64,000 nucleotides of DNA from Putridiphycobacter sp965230485 (GCA_965230485.1 CBDDLA010000001.1:620001-684000); one strand, 5' to 3'; shown: positions 45,015 to 53,727, counted from the stretch's first letter. Numbers and translations: made by a program. The notes: generated by a model not told the origin, from the letters alone.

Positions 45015-45695
45015 TCAGACCACATTTAACTGAAAACCAATACGATTAAAGGTCTCAATTGAAACATCACGATCCTCTGCCAAATACTTTCTTAGTTTCG
45101 CAATATAAACATCCATGCTCCTTTTCGTAAAATACGAATTCTCTTTCCAAATTTCTTTTAAAGCTAATTCTCTTGACATGATCTGTCCCTGAAAACGACA
45201 CAGTAACCCAAGCAGCATGCATTCTTTAGGTGACAATTTCCGTGCTGATTGGTTTAAAAAGGTGAGTGTTCTTTTCTGGGTGTCAAACACATACTTCCCT
45301 AATTGATAAGTCTGCTTTAAAGATACAATATATTGATCGTAAGAGTACCTATCAAGTATAACCTTGATCTTTTTTAGCAAAATATCTGTATCAAAAGGCT
45401 TTGTTAGGTAATCTTCCGCACCTATATTATATCCTTTTAAAATATCATCTTTGTGACATTTTGCTGTTAAGTATATAAATGGCGTTTTGCTTTTAATTTT
45501 TTCTCCTAAACTAAACCCGTCCATATTAGGCATCATCACATCAAGAATACATAAATCAAAATCAGTTTGATTAAGCACTGAATAAGCACTCGATCCATTT
45601 TTCACCCAGGTGACTTTATATGAGCACAACTCAAGATAGTTTTTTAAAAGCGACCCAAAGTTTTCTTCATCTTCAGCCAATAAAATATGCTTCAT
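45015..45695 (-). CDS. OmpR-family response regulator
   Basis: This 226-residue regulator has a receiver domain with phospho-acceptor D52 (LDVMMPNMDG) and the conserved K99 (YLTKPF). The C-terminal winged helix is of the OmpR/PhoB type (about 125-224, KLSPKECMLLGLL, MDVYIAKLRKYL). It overlaps the sensor kinase gene by 4 nt, so the pair is co-expressed. Such regulators bind direct repeats about 10-11 bp apart, which fits the repeats at 47204-47268. Confidence 0.95.
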   Translation of the reverse strand: MKHILLAEDEENFGSLLKNYLELCSYKVTWVKNGSSAYSVLNQTDFDLCILDVMMPNMDGFSLGEKIKSKTPFIYLTAKCHKDDILKGYNIGAEDYLTKPFDTDILLKKIKVILDRYSYDQYIVSLKQTYQLGKYVFDTQKRTLTFLNQSARKLSPKECMLLGLLCRFQGQIMSRELALKEIWKENSYFTKRSMDVYIAKLRKYLAEDRDVSIETFNRIGFQLNVV

Positions 45696-47164
45696 ACTAA
45701 GTTTAATTTTATGATAACCTCTGTTCCTTTACCAACTTTACTTTTAAGCTCAATTTCGCCATTCATCTTTTCAATAATTAGTTTGCAATAGCTTAAGCCC
45801 AAGCCAAACCCCTTTGTTTGGTGAATATTACCAGATTGAACCCTATAAAAATCGTTGAATGCTTGTTTTACCTCTCCAGAAGTCATTCCAATACCGCAAT
45901 CAATTATTTTTATTGATACTACGTTTGAATTTATCGCAGTTTCAATACGTATTTTCGGAACACCCTCACTATATTTAATCGCATTTTCAATGACATTAAC
46001 CAGTACACTTTTAAGGTGAAATGGGTTCGCATTTAGCATTAATTCTTCTGAAACATTAACCGCTATCTCAGCTTTCGATTTTTGTATAATCAATTTCAAA
46101 TACTGAATCGCCTGATGAATGGTATCATTTAGGCCTACTGGCTTAAGCTCAATTTCTAATGCATCCTTTTTTAATGAAGCTACCTCTAATATCCTTTCAA
46201 CATGTCGGTCTAATTTCTTTCTTTCGACTTGAATCATTTCAACGTATTGTTTAAGGTTAGATTCTGTTTTTAAAGTGTTTGGATGAATCATACTATCGGC
46301 TGCTAAGGAAATAGAAGACAGTGGTGTTTTAAATTCGTGTGTCATATTATTAATAAAGTCTGATTTAATTTCTGAAATTCGTTTATGCTTTAATAATAAT
46401 CGAATGCTGAAGGTAAAGGCGGCAGCTATAATTAATAAAAACAATAATGATAGTAAAATCATTAGTTTAATATCTTTCCAAATCAGCTGATTGGCATCAA
46501 TACCAAGCTGTAATTGGTAGCGATTTGGTGAAATTAAGTCTGTTGAAAAAAGGTTTTTTTTATAATCTATCTGTCCAACATTAACCGGTTTGATGACATA
46601 ATCTTGAGTATTATGATCAAAAAGGCCCCAGCTTGCTATTTTAACTTTGCCAAGGTTCTTGAGTTCAGTATTCAAAATTTTAGAAACATGAGTACTATCA
46701 ATCCTTATGTCTGATGTATCAACCGACTTTTCTACTTTTACTTTTTTGATTAAGCGCATAATGGTTTGTACTTCATCCTTAATATTAATATCTGAAATTG
46801 AATCCTTTATTGTAATCACTTCATCAATGAAGTTTAATCCTGTCGATTGATCAAAATCATTAAAAACACCAATTTTCAACATAGAAATGGAATCACCTGT
46901 TGCGGTAATGGAATAAGAACTCGATTTAGAAACTGTTAAAGAATCCTTTCTGGAAACCCTTTCCACTCTGCTCTTAATCAATTCTATTCCTTTTAAATCA
47001 GATAATTGTTCCTCTACCTTTCCAAGTATAACTTGAACCTGATTATTAATCAAATTTTGCTTTTCATTTAACGCATTTTGAATCCATTTATATTGAATTA
47101 CAATAATGCCAATTAAGGAAATAGACATGGCTATAATTAAAAAAGGCACAATTCGCTTTTGCAT
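45692..47164 (-). CDS. Membrane-bound sensor histidine kinase
   Basis: This 490-residue kinase has TM1 at about 7-24, a periplasmic sensor region of about 205 residues rich in charged and Ser residues (no recognised domain), and TM2 at about 233-256. HisKA follows with H276 in HEFKTPLSS, then the HATPase_c domain (NVIENAIKYSEG near 382, DCGIGM near 415, GFGLGLSYCKLII near 445). It is the first gene of the kinase-regulator operon, divergent from a small T9SS protein that is a plausible target. Its ATG lies just 5 nt after a TAnnTTTG box. Confidence 0.94.
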   Translation of the reverse strand: MQKRIVPFLIIAMSISLIGIIVIQYKWIQNALNEKQNLINNQVQVILGKVEEQLSDLKGIELIKSRVERVSRKDSLTVSKSSSYSITATGDSISMLKIGVFNDFDQSTGLNFIDEVITIKDSISDINIKDEVQTIMRLIKKVKVEKSVDTSDIRIDSTHVSKILNTELKNLGKVKIASWGLFDHNTQDYVIKPVNVGQIDYKKNLFSTDLISPNRYQLQLGIDANQLIWKDIKLMILLSLLFLLIIAAAFTFSIRLLLKHKRISEIKSDFINNMTHEFKTPLSSISLAADSMIHPNTLKTESNLKQYVEMIQVERKKLDRHVERILEVASLKKDALEIELKPVGLNDTIHQAIQYLKLIIQKSKAEIAVNVSEELMLNANPFHLKSVLVNVIENAIKYSEGVPKIRIETAINSNVVSIKIIDCGIGMTSGEVKQAFNDFYRVQSGNIHQTKGFGLGLSYCKLIIEKMNGEIELKSKVGKGTEVIIKLNLV

Positions 47165-47169
47165 AGTAT

Positions 47170-47177
47170 CAAATGTA
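47170..47177 (-). promoter_or_regulatory. Candidate kinase-regulator operon promoter -7 box
   Basis: On the minus strand this reads TACATTTG, matching TAnnTTTG, and ends 5 nt before the kinase ATG at 47164. The nearest TTTAACC box is 26 nt upstream, roughly where a -33 element would be. Confidence 0.5.
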
Positions 47178-47203
47178 TGAGATATTAAAAACTATCTAAA
47201 AAC

Positions 47204-47220
47204 TTTAACCGAATTTAACC
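47204..47220. promoter_or_regulatory. Direct repeat TTTAACC-GAA-TTTAACC
   Basis: Two identical 7-bp boxes with a 10-bp period lie between the divergent kinase and T9SS-protein promoters. The spacing is one helical turn, as expected for tandem binding of an OmpR-family regulator. Confidence 0.55.
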
Positions 47221-47251
47221 TCCCTTTATCTTTTGATTAACGTTTCAGATT

Positions 47252-47268
47252 CCTAACTGAACCTAACT
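47252..47268. promoter_or_regulatory. Direct repeat CCTAACT-GAA-CCTAACT
   Basis: A second pair of identical 7-bp boxes, again with a 10-bp period and the same GAA spacer, shares the TAAC core with the pair at 47204-47220. Its right half overlaps the -7 box of the T9SS-protein gene. Confidence 0.55.
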
Positions 47269-47271
47269 TTG
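47264..47271 (+). promoter_or_regulatory. Candidate promoter -7 box for the small T9SS protein
   Basis: TAACTTTG matches TAnnTTTG, 13 nt before the ATG at 47285. No -33 TTG is at the usual spacing, which would fit an activator-dependent promoter. Confidence 0.5.
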
Positions 47272-47284
47272 GAAAAAAAATATT

Positions 47285-48232
47285 ATGAAAACTTTACAAA
47301 ACAAAACAATACTCCTAATATTAGGACTATGCAGCTTAGGATTAATTTATTCGTTCAGTCGAAAGAAAAAAGTTAAAACCAAAAAGTACGAAGTGATTAG
47401 AACCGTTAATGGAAAAGTTACCATCTTCGATACGATTATTAAGGCTAGTAGTGGTTTTACACCCGACAACTACCTTACATTACTTGGATTTCAGGATGAT
47501 CAAAACATCAAAATTATTGACTTTGATGGAGAGTCTGCTGTTTATAATTTTACAGATGAGCAGGAAGGATCTGATGGCACTACATCCAATACAAAAGTTA
47601 AGATTGTCAAACTTAAAAATGAGGATGGAGAAGACATAGGCATAAATCAGGATGTTAGAATCATTAAACAATCAGAATCCTCTTCAGAGGATTTTAAGGA
47701 CTTAAATATTGATAGTTTGGTTAACAGCATTACTTCCACTTATAGAGGCGATTCAGTGATTATCAAAAAGGTGATTGTTTCTGAAGATATGGTCATTGAT
47801 GACAATTCAAAACAACACAAAATTGTTAAAATCATGAAATTTTCTGATACAGAAGGTCAAGATATCAATATTGATACGGACCAATCTGATCATTTAATGC
47901 CTAACCTCACGGTAGTCATTGTATCAAACGGTGAAGAATCAACAGAAGAGGTCAAGAAAAATTTATTGATTGATGGTAATAATTTAGACATTGGTATTTT
48001 CCCAAATCCTGCAACAGATCAAGTAAAAATTAATTTTGAATCTGATAAAAAAGTAGAAACCACAATTAGAATTATTGATTTAGAAGGAAAAGTGGTTTAT
48101 GAAAACCATTTAGGAGAAGTTATTGGTTCTCATTCTGAGTTAGTGAATACTGAAAAATTTGCATCAGGAACTTATATCATCAACCTCCAAAGTGGAGATC
48201 AAAGGTCCAACCAAAAATTAGTGATAGAATAA
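47285..48232 (+). CDS. T9SS type A secreted protein divergent from the two-component system
   Basis: This 315-residue protein has an N-terminal hydrophobic segment (TILLILGLCSLGLIYSF), followed by a lysine-rich stretch (SRKKKVKTKKYE). The middle part is acidic and rich in D, S and I with no recognised domain (VKIVKLKNEDGEDIG, IIKQSESSSEDF). The end is a type A sorting domain (IFPNPATDQVKINF, SGTYIINLQSG, QKLVIE). It is probably exported by T9SS. The divergent arrangement with the kinase-regulator pair, with shared repeats between, suggests it is a target or a signal-related partner. Confidence 0.8.
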   Translation: MKTLQNKTILLILGLCSLGLIYSFSRKKKVKTKKYEVIRTVNGKVTIFDTIIKASSGFTPDNYLTLLGFQDDQNIKIIDFDGESAVYNFTDEQEGSDGTTSNTKVKIVKLKNEDGEDIGINQDVRIIKQSESSSEDFKDLNIDSLVNSITSTYRGDSVIIKKVIVSEDMVIDDNSKQHKIVKIMKFSDTEGQDINIDTDQSDHLMPNLTVVIVSNGEESTEEVKKNLLIDGNNLDIGIFPNPATDQVKINFESDKKVETTIRIIDLEGKVVYENHLGEVIGSHSELVNTEKFASGTYIINLQSGDQRSNQKLVIE

Positions 48233-48265
48233 CAACTAATTGTATTCCTTGTCAATATTAAACGA

Positions 48266-48294
48266 AACGTCTCTATTTTATAGAGACGTTTTTT
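48266..48294 (+). terminator. Intrinsic terminator after the small T9SS protein gene
   Basis: A 10-bp perfect stem (AACGTCTCTA / TAGAGACGTT) with a 5-nt loop is followed by a T run. Confidence 0.88.
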
Positions 48295-48366
48295 GCTAGA
48301 GGTTTAACTATTTATAGAGTTATTATTTCCAATTCAAAAATGGTCTTAAAATGCCACAGTCCAATT

Positions 48367-48816
48367 TTACATGTACTTCATTTTAACTTCAATACTCTTT
48401 GATTGGTTGATTATAAAATCGAAGTCGTTAAAAGATGGGGCAGATAAACCGGAATGAAAATAATTTGAAAAGCCAAATCCTTCGAGTGGATATCCGAAAA
48501 AATTATAATCCATATCTCCGCTATTATTTGTATCATCAAGTGCCGCTATACCATATGTTCCGGCAGGCAAATTGAGTTTAAATAACAGAGATCCATTCAC
48601 CATTTTACTTTTCGAAATCTTATAAATTTTAAATGGTTTCTCATCTTTAAACGAAGCCTGATTTTTATATAGACCAAACGAAACAATACCTTTTTTCGAT
48701 TGTATATTTTTAAACTTAACTGTTAAAATATGAGTTGAATTTGAACTTGTTGATACTGGGTTAATAAATTGTAAGTTCAGCCCTAAAAATAAGGCAAGTA
48801 GGTTGTAAATATTCAT
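48367..48816 (-). CDS. DUF2141 domain secreted protein
   Basis: This 149-residue protein has a signal peptide-like N-terminus (NLLALFLGLNLQFIN). The DUF2141 pattern covers the rest: KGIVSFGLYKNQASF, LPAGTYGIAALDDTNNSGDMDYNFFG split around the acidic loop, and YPLEGFGFSNYF. DUF2141 proteins are small periplasmic or surface proteins of unknown function. A predicted Ca2+-binding loop of the form DxNxSGDxD lies in the middle. It appears monocistronic. Confidence 0.82.
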   Translation of the reverse strand: MNIYNLLALFLGLNLQFINPVSTSSNSTHILTVKFKNIQSKKGIVSFGLYKNQASFKDEKPFKIYKISKSKMVNGSLLFKLNLPAGTYGIAALDDTNNSGDMDYNFFGYPLEGFGFSNYFHSGLSAPSFNDFDFIINQSKSIEVKMKYM

Positions 48817-48995
48817 TTTTTGCCAGTGTGGAATTGAGCTTTAATGCTAAAGTTGTTGTCATTTTAACTAAGATACAGATAATTAGTGGTCAAAACAGAT
48901 AACCATTCAGAAGTTGACGATTTTTAGCTTTTTTTATGATATATGAATTGGATATTTAAGGCAAGTCATTTTTTAATTCAAAAGCGTTAAAATTA

Positions 48996-49712
48996 TCATT
49001 CACCAAACTCAATTTCAATGATGGTTCTCACATGTCTAGCTTTTATCTCCGTTTGTTTATAAAACTGTACCAAGGTCATACGATTAGCAAAAATTTTATG
49101 AAGTATTAGTCTGAGTTTATTCTCCTCTGCTTCAGTCAAGTCTAAAGGTTGTCTTAAACCTACGATTCGTCCAGAATTACCAAAAATGAAATGTGGTGTA
49201 AGGATATCATTCAAAGTAGGAAAATAATTTTTATGAAACTGCATTTCTTCATATTCTTCTTCAAACTTCTTCAACGAATTATAATAGTATTCGTATAATG
49301 CAATTATTTCTCTGCGCAATCTATCATAACTAATAAGTTCAAGACCATTGGCTTTAAGGGTAAAATAACCAGCTAGATTTTGAATGCTAATAAAATCTCT
49401 GGTTAAGTTATTGAAATGCTCATGCAATGAATCTCCATTGTACTGTCCTTTAATCAAAATCTGATTAAAAATTTTGCTCGCTCGAATTCCTGCCAGGTGA
49501 CCATCTTTATTTACCTTCAAATCCAAAAGATCTTTGCTTAAACCACTTTTAATTTCCTTTAAAATCTTTGTCTGTGCGTTTGCATCTCGCCTATTTTCGT
49601 TCCAGTTATTTAATGCAAATGCAGAAATAACCGCAATAAAAATGAAGAGAAATTCGTAAAAGTATCGTTTTCTTCTAGCCGACTTAAATTTGGATGTATT
49701 TGATGATGTCAT
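48996..49712 (-). CDS. Single-TM protein of a DUF6090-like family
   Basis: This 238-residue protein has one N-terminal membrane segment (about 20-37, FLFIFIAVISAFALNNW) followed by NENRRDANAQTKILKEIKSGL, a pattern I associate with a Bacteroidota family (DUF6090-like). The rest is helical and soluble, likely periplasmic. Function is unknown. It lies 69 nt downstream of the 552-residue secreted protein gene on the same strand. Confidence 0.65.
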   Translation of the reverse strand: MTSSNTSKFKSARRKRYFYEFLFIFIAVISAFALNNWNENRRDANAQTKILKEIKSGLSKDLLDLKVNKDGHLAGIRASKIFNQILIKGQYNGDSLHEHFNNLTRDFISIQNLAGYFTLKANGLELISYDRLRREIIALYEYYYNSLKKFEEEYEEMQFHKNYFPTLNDILTPHFIFGNSGRIVGLRQPLDLTEAEENKLRLILHKIFANRMTLVQFYKQTEIKARHVRTIIEIEFGE

Positions 49713-49780
49713 GAGTATAAAATAAGCAACCCCAAGATAGTAATTTCAATTATTTCCTCTTCTAGACTTTGAAATATAAT

Positions 49781-51439
49781 TCAATTCATGAAATGAGGGA
49801 TAACACGCTTAAAAGGAAGTAAACCAAACCAGATTTTATTTTTATGCTTGCTAATCAATATTAATTCTTTATTCTTAGTTTGGTAAGTTGATATAGGTAG
49901 TATTTTGGCATAATCATGGGCTGTTTGGATAGTTGTTTTGCCAATACTTTCTCCAGATCTGTTATAAGCTCTTAAATAACACCTATTTTTAAGTTTTGCT
50001 AAATTGGCATTTCCTTTGGTAAATTGAAACCCCTTAAAAAGCAAATCGTCATATTTTTCAGTGTTATTATACATCAAGAAAAACATATCATCAATCAAAA
50101 AAGGATAATAAGAAAATTCTAATCCCCTATCTTTCATAGTATACTGATTTTTGTTCACCATATCTGCCCAAACTAAGTCAAAAGACTGGTTAAACTTCAT
50201 TGCTAGTATTTTGCCATACTTAACATAATTTGGTCCATTAGGTTTATCCCCAATATCGTCTGAAGCTAATGAATATAATGCCTCCTGGGAGGTGATAAAA
50301 AGATTACCATTGTCATCAAACAAAACCTTTATTTCATCAAAACTGTCAAGGTATGGTTTAGTAAATTTTTTCGGAGTAGAGTTATAATTCTTTTCATTTC
50401 TGGTTTTATCCGCTTCCTTCCACGTCTTATAAATTATTTCTTTTGGAATATCAACAGATGTATGAAATTGGCTTTCCAAATTACTCAACTCAAACTTTTC
50501 TGTAAAAACAGAATTAAATCCTTCTTTAGTTGAAGAAGAAAAACCGACTACTTGAATATTGTCTTCATTAACAAAAAGATCAAGATCGAACACGTGTGAG
50601 TCTTCTATTTGAATAATTTTTGATACCATTTTATCAGTTCTTAAATCCCATCTTGCTATTGTAAAATCGCCAGGAGGATACCGATCTCTTGACTCAAAAC
50701 TTAATTTAAACGGAACCTTTCCTTCATAGGAAAAACCTAGGATGTATACAACACTATCAGAGCTAATTTTCACATTATCAATCACAAATTTCTCAGTTGG
50801 AAGCGAAATTTTTTTATGAAAAAGCAATTCACCAGATTTAGCGTACAAATAGCCATTAAACTTGGCAACGTCCTCAGTGTAATTTTTAAGTTTAATTATT
50901 CTATCCATTACAAAAATCAAATCTTCAGATTGATAATAAACGGGGAGGTAATAATTACTTAAATTAGGGTTAGCATTTGTTAAAACTATCTCTCGAGAAA
51001 GCAATTGTTTTTCTTCCTTTAAGCTAAAATCATTGACATTGTAATCATAAATGTTAAGAACAGCATCATACCAGGCTTTAAGTTTACAGTATCGAATAGT
51101 CGAATTAAAAAACTCAATGGATTCAACAGTATTTTTGCTATAATTTCCCATTAAAGGTAGTAACTTCGACTTAACTTTATTTAATGTGCTTAAATTGTAT
51201 TCATGAAGCGTTACTTTTCCTTTCAACGTAGTACTGACAAAAAGTTTTCCAAATTGTTCTCCTAGAATTATTGGCGCGGGTGTAAATTTTTTCCTGAATT
51301 TAACAACCTCCGGCTGTCCCCATTGTACAGTTATTTCTGACTTCGAGAAAGATAAAAATGGAGTAAAATTGAGAAAAAGAACAATAAAACTGAGTCTGTT
51401 TTTCCGCAATTTATTTCTTAAACTTTTTAATAATGTCAT
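49781..51439 (-). CDS. Secreted protein of unknown function, probably beta-propeller-like
   Basis: This protein of 552 residues, from the ATG at 51439, begins with a signal peptide-like stretch after a basic region (RKNRLSFIVLFLNFTPFLSF). A beta-rich body follows with many short strands ending in aromatic residues (GKLFVSTTLKGKVTLHEYN, FDLDLFVNEDNIQVVGFSS), consistent with a propeller. A longer reading frame begins at 51514, but its extra 25 residues would put the hydrophobic stretch too far in. I do not recognise a family. It is followed by the DUF6090-like gene, and obg lies upstream on the same strand. Confidence 0.65.
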   Translation of the reverse strand: MTLLKSLRNKLRKNRLSFIVLFLNFTPFLSFSKSEITVQWGQPEVVKFRKKFTPAPIILGEQFGKLFVSTTLKGKVTLHEYNLSTLNKVKSKLLPLMGNYSKNTVESIEFFNSTIRYCKLKAWYDAVLNIYDYNVNDFSLKEEKQLLSREIVLTNANPNLSNYYLPVYYQSEDLIFVMDRIIKLKNYTEDVAKFNGYLYAKSGELLFHKKISLPTEKFVIDNVKISSDSVVYILGFSYEGKVPFKLSFESRDRYPPGDFTIARWDLRTDKMVSKIIQIEDSHVFDLDLFVNEDNIQVVGFSSSTKEGFNSVFTEKFELSNLESQFHTSVDIPKEIIYKTWKEADKTRNEKNYNSTPKKFTKPYLDSFDEIKVLFDDNGNLFITSQEALYSLASDDIGDKPNGPNYVKYGKILAMKFNQSFDLVWADMVNKNQYTMKDRGLEFSYYPFLIDDMFFLMYNNTEKYDDLLFKGFQFTKGNANLAKLKNRCYLRAYNRSGESIGKTTIQTAHDYAKILPISTYQTKNKELILISKHKNKIWFGLLPFKRVIPHFMN

Positions 51440-51539
51440 TGATATGAAGTTAGTAAACAGCGTGTAAGATAGTATATTTTTTGAAAGTGACGAATCAGTA
51501 AATGGATTCATCATTTAGAACAAACACTTTCACAAGTTT

Positions 51540-52520
51540 TTACTGCAAATACTTCCAGATCATATCTTTTAGTGCTACTAAACCTTGCTGTGCTACTGAC
51601 GAGATAAATAGGTAAGGTACATCTGGTAAATCCTTAATGATCTCGGCCTTTAACTCCTCGTCTAACATATCTGCCTTCGAAATGGCCAATAATTTAGGCT
51701 TATCCAACAAGTCGGGATTATATCTATCTAATTCGTTAACCAAAATCTCAAACTCTTTTTTAATGTCATCCGAATCCGCTGGAACCAAAAAAAGCAAAAG
51801 AGAGTTTCGTTCAATATGACGAAGAAAACGTAGACCAAGCCCTTTACCTTCATGAGCGCCTTCAATAATACCAGGAATATCAGCCATAATAAACGATTGG
51901 TAGTCTCGATAGGCTACTATTCCAAGGTTTGGGGTTAAAGTAGTAAACGGATAGTTTGCAATTTCTGGTTTGGCAGCACTTAAAACAGATAGTAAAGTAG
52001 ACTTTCCGGCATTAGGGAAGCCCACTAATCCAACATCAGCCAATACTTTTAATTCAAGTATAATCCATCCTTCTTTTTCGGGAATACCCGGTTGGGCGTA
52101 ACGAGGAGTTTGGTTCGTTGAAGACTTAAAATGAACATTACCTAATCCACCCTTTCCGCCTTCCATTAAGATCTGCTCTTCCCCATCTTCTGAAATTTCA
52201 AATAAAACTTCACCTGTCTCAGCATCTTTCGCTATGGTACCCAATGGCACTTCAACTATTTGGTCTTCTCCATCCTTGCCAGAGCTTTGATTTTTTCCTC
52301 CCGGATCGCCATGTGTCGCTTTAATATGCTTTCGATACTTTAGAGGTAAAAGCGTCCACAATTGTTGGTTACCTTTTAAAATAACATGTCCTCCACGGCC
52401 ACCATCACCGCCAGCAGGACCACCTTTAGGAATGTATTTTTCACGACGCATATACATTGAACCAGCGCCTCCTCTGCCCGACTTGCAATGTATTTTGACG
52501 TAATCAATAAAATTCGACAT
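51540..52520 (-). CDS. obg: GTPase Obg
   Basis: Obg (326 residues) is an essential GTPase linked to 50S assembly and the stringent response. The glycine-rich N-terminal Obg fold (KSGRGGAGSMYMRREK and GGPAGGDGGRGGHV) covers residues 1-155. The G domain follows with G1 GFPNAGKSTLL, G3 ADIPGIIEGAHEGKGLG and G4 AISKADML. The C-terminal TGS-like domain found in some Obg proteins is missing, as is usual here. I chose the ATG at 52520 (MSNFIDYVK), the family start; a longer frame at 52553 runs through a terminator hairpin. It starts just 10 nt after the T run of that hairpin. Confidence 0.95.
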   Translation of the reverse strand: MSNFIDYVKIHCKSGRGGAGSMYMRREKYIPKGGPAGGDGGRGGHVILKGNQQLWTLLPLKYRKHIKATHGDPGGKNQSSGKDGEDQIVEVPLGTIAKDAETGEVLFEISEDGEEQILMEGGKGGLGNVHFKSSTNQTPRYAQPGIPEKEGWIILELKVLADVGLVGFPNAGKSTLLSVLSAAKPEIANYPFTTLTPNLGIVAYRDYQSFIMADIPGIIEGAHEGKGLGLRFLRHIERNSLLLFLVPADSDDIKKEFEILVNELDRYNPDLLDKPKLLAISKADMLDEELKAEIIKDLPDVPYLFISSVAQQGLVALKDMIWKYLQ

Positions 52521-52530
52521 CTTATACTTT

Positions 52531-52566
52531 AAAAAAACACCTTCTAACCGCAATAGTCAGAAGGTG
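52531..52566 (-). terminator. Terminator-like hairpin between hpt-adk and obg
   Basis: On the minus strand an 8-bp stem (CACCTTCT / AGAAGGTG) with a 13-nt loop is followed by seven T. It ends 10 nt before the obg ATG, so obg has no room for a promoter after it. It may be a leaky terminator or an attenuator. Confidence 0.7.
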
Positions 52567-52601
52567 AAAATCGGCTCTAGTCCGAAATGCTTTTAGTCAT
52601 T

Positions 52602-53714
52602 TTAATTAGCGCTATTTATGGCCTCAAAAAGTCGTTCAGTAATCTCGTCAACTGAACCAACACCATTAATAGCAATATGCTTATTGTCTTTTGAGTAATA
52701 ATCTGCCACAACAGCAGTTTGATCATTGTAAACTGAAATTCTGTTTCTGATTATACCCTCATCTGCATCATCTGCCCTGCCACTATCTTTCGCTCTATTT
52801 AATAATCGTTTCACCAGTTCATCTTCGTTCACTGCTAAAGCTAACATCAGTTGAATTGTAGTTCCTCTTTTTACCAGAAATGTTTCCAGAGCTTCTGCCT
52901 GAACTGTGGTTCTAGGAAAACCATCAAAAATAAACCCTTTAGCTTCAGGGTGCTTTTCAACTTCACTTTCTAACATTGAAATAGTCACCTCATCAGGCAC
53001 CAACTGTCCTTTATCTATGTAGCTCTTTGCTAACTTCCCAAGTTCAGTTTCTCCCTTTATATTTGCCCTAAACACATCTCCAGTAGACAAATGATATAAA
53101 TTATATTTTTCAACTAATCGTATAGCTTGAGTACCTTTTCCTGCCCCCGGAGGTCCAAATAAAACAATATTTAACATACCTTCTTCTTCTAATTTGTAAA
53201 TGTCCGTCAAATGGCGACCCAACTGGTCGTAATCTAACCCAAAACCGACCACAAAGGTATTCGGAATTTCGAAACCGATATAATCTATAGGGATATTTTT
53301 TTGATAAACAGTTGGCTTAAAAAGCAACGTTGCCACCGAAAAGGATTTAACATTCAGATGGTTGAGTGATTTTATAAGCGCTTCAATTGTTTGACCTGTA
53401 TCCACTATATCCTCAACTATAATCACATCTCTGCCACTCAAGCGGTCAGTTAGTTTACTTAATCCCTTTATTTTCCCTGTTGATGTGGTGCCTTCGTAAG
53501 AGGTCAATTGCACAAATTCAACCTCGCTAGGTAAATTAATTCGTTTGAGTAGTTCAGCTCCAAACATAAAGCCTCCCTTTAATACCACTAAAAATATAGG
53601 TTGGCGTCCTTGATAGTCTACCTCTATTTGTCTAGAAAGTGAATCAATAGATTGTAAAATGTTGGTATTTGAGATATACGAAACAAATGTTTTGTCGTGT
53701 AAAGTAATGGACAT
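52602..53714 (-). CDS. Fused hypoxanthine phosphoribosyltransferase-adenylate kinase
   Basis: This 370-residue bifunctional protein joins purine salvage to adenylate balancing. Residues 1-175 are an Hpt-type phosphoribosyltransferase, with the PRPP-binding motif VIIVEDIVDTGQT near 97-109 and LVVLKGGFMFGAEL near 42. Residue M180 then starts a complete adenylate kinase with P-loop GPPGAGKGT (about 187-195), STGDVFRANI, FIFDGFPRTTVQAEAL, and the short LID region RAKDSGRADDADE. The kinase part has its usual length of about 190 residues and no zinc-finger LID. The two domains are joined by a short acidic linker (KLEEEG). Such fusions are known in Bacteroidota. The ATG at 53714 (MSITLHDKT) lies 5 nt after a TAnnTTTG box; a longer frame at 53747 would begin upstream of that promoter. 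Confidence 0.94.
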   Translation of the reverse strand: MSITLHDKTFVSYISNTNILQSIDSLSRQIEVDYQGRQPIFLVVLKGGFMFGAELLKRINLPSEVEFVQLTSYEGTTSTGKIKGLSKLTDRLSGRDVIIVEDIVDTGQTIEALIKSLNHLNVKSFSVATLLFKPTVYQKNIPIDYIGFEIPNTFVVGFGLDYDQLGRHLTDIYKLEEEGMLNIVLFGPPGAGKGTQAIRLVEKYNLYHLSTGDVFRANIKGETELGKLAKSYIDKGQLVPDEVTISMLESEVEKHPEAKGFIFDGFPRTTVQAEALETFLVKRGTTIQLMLALAVNEDELVKRLLNRAKDSGRADDADEGIIRNRISVYNDQTAVVADYYSKDNKHIAINGVGSVDEITERLFEAINSAN

Positions 53715-53719
53715 GCTTA

Positions 53720-53727
53720 CAAACTTA
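53720..53727 (-). promoter_or_regulatory. Candidate hpt-adk promoter -7 box
   Basis: On the minus strand this reads TAAGTTTG, matching TAnnTTTG. It ends 5 nt before the ATG at 53714, implying a leaderless or nearly leaderless transcript. Confidence 0.5.
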
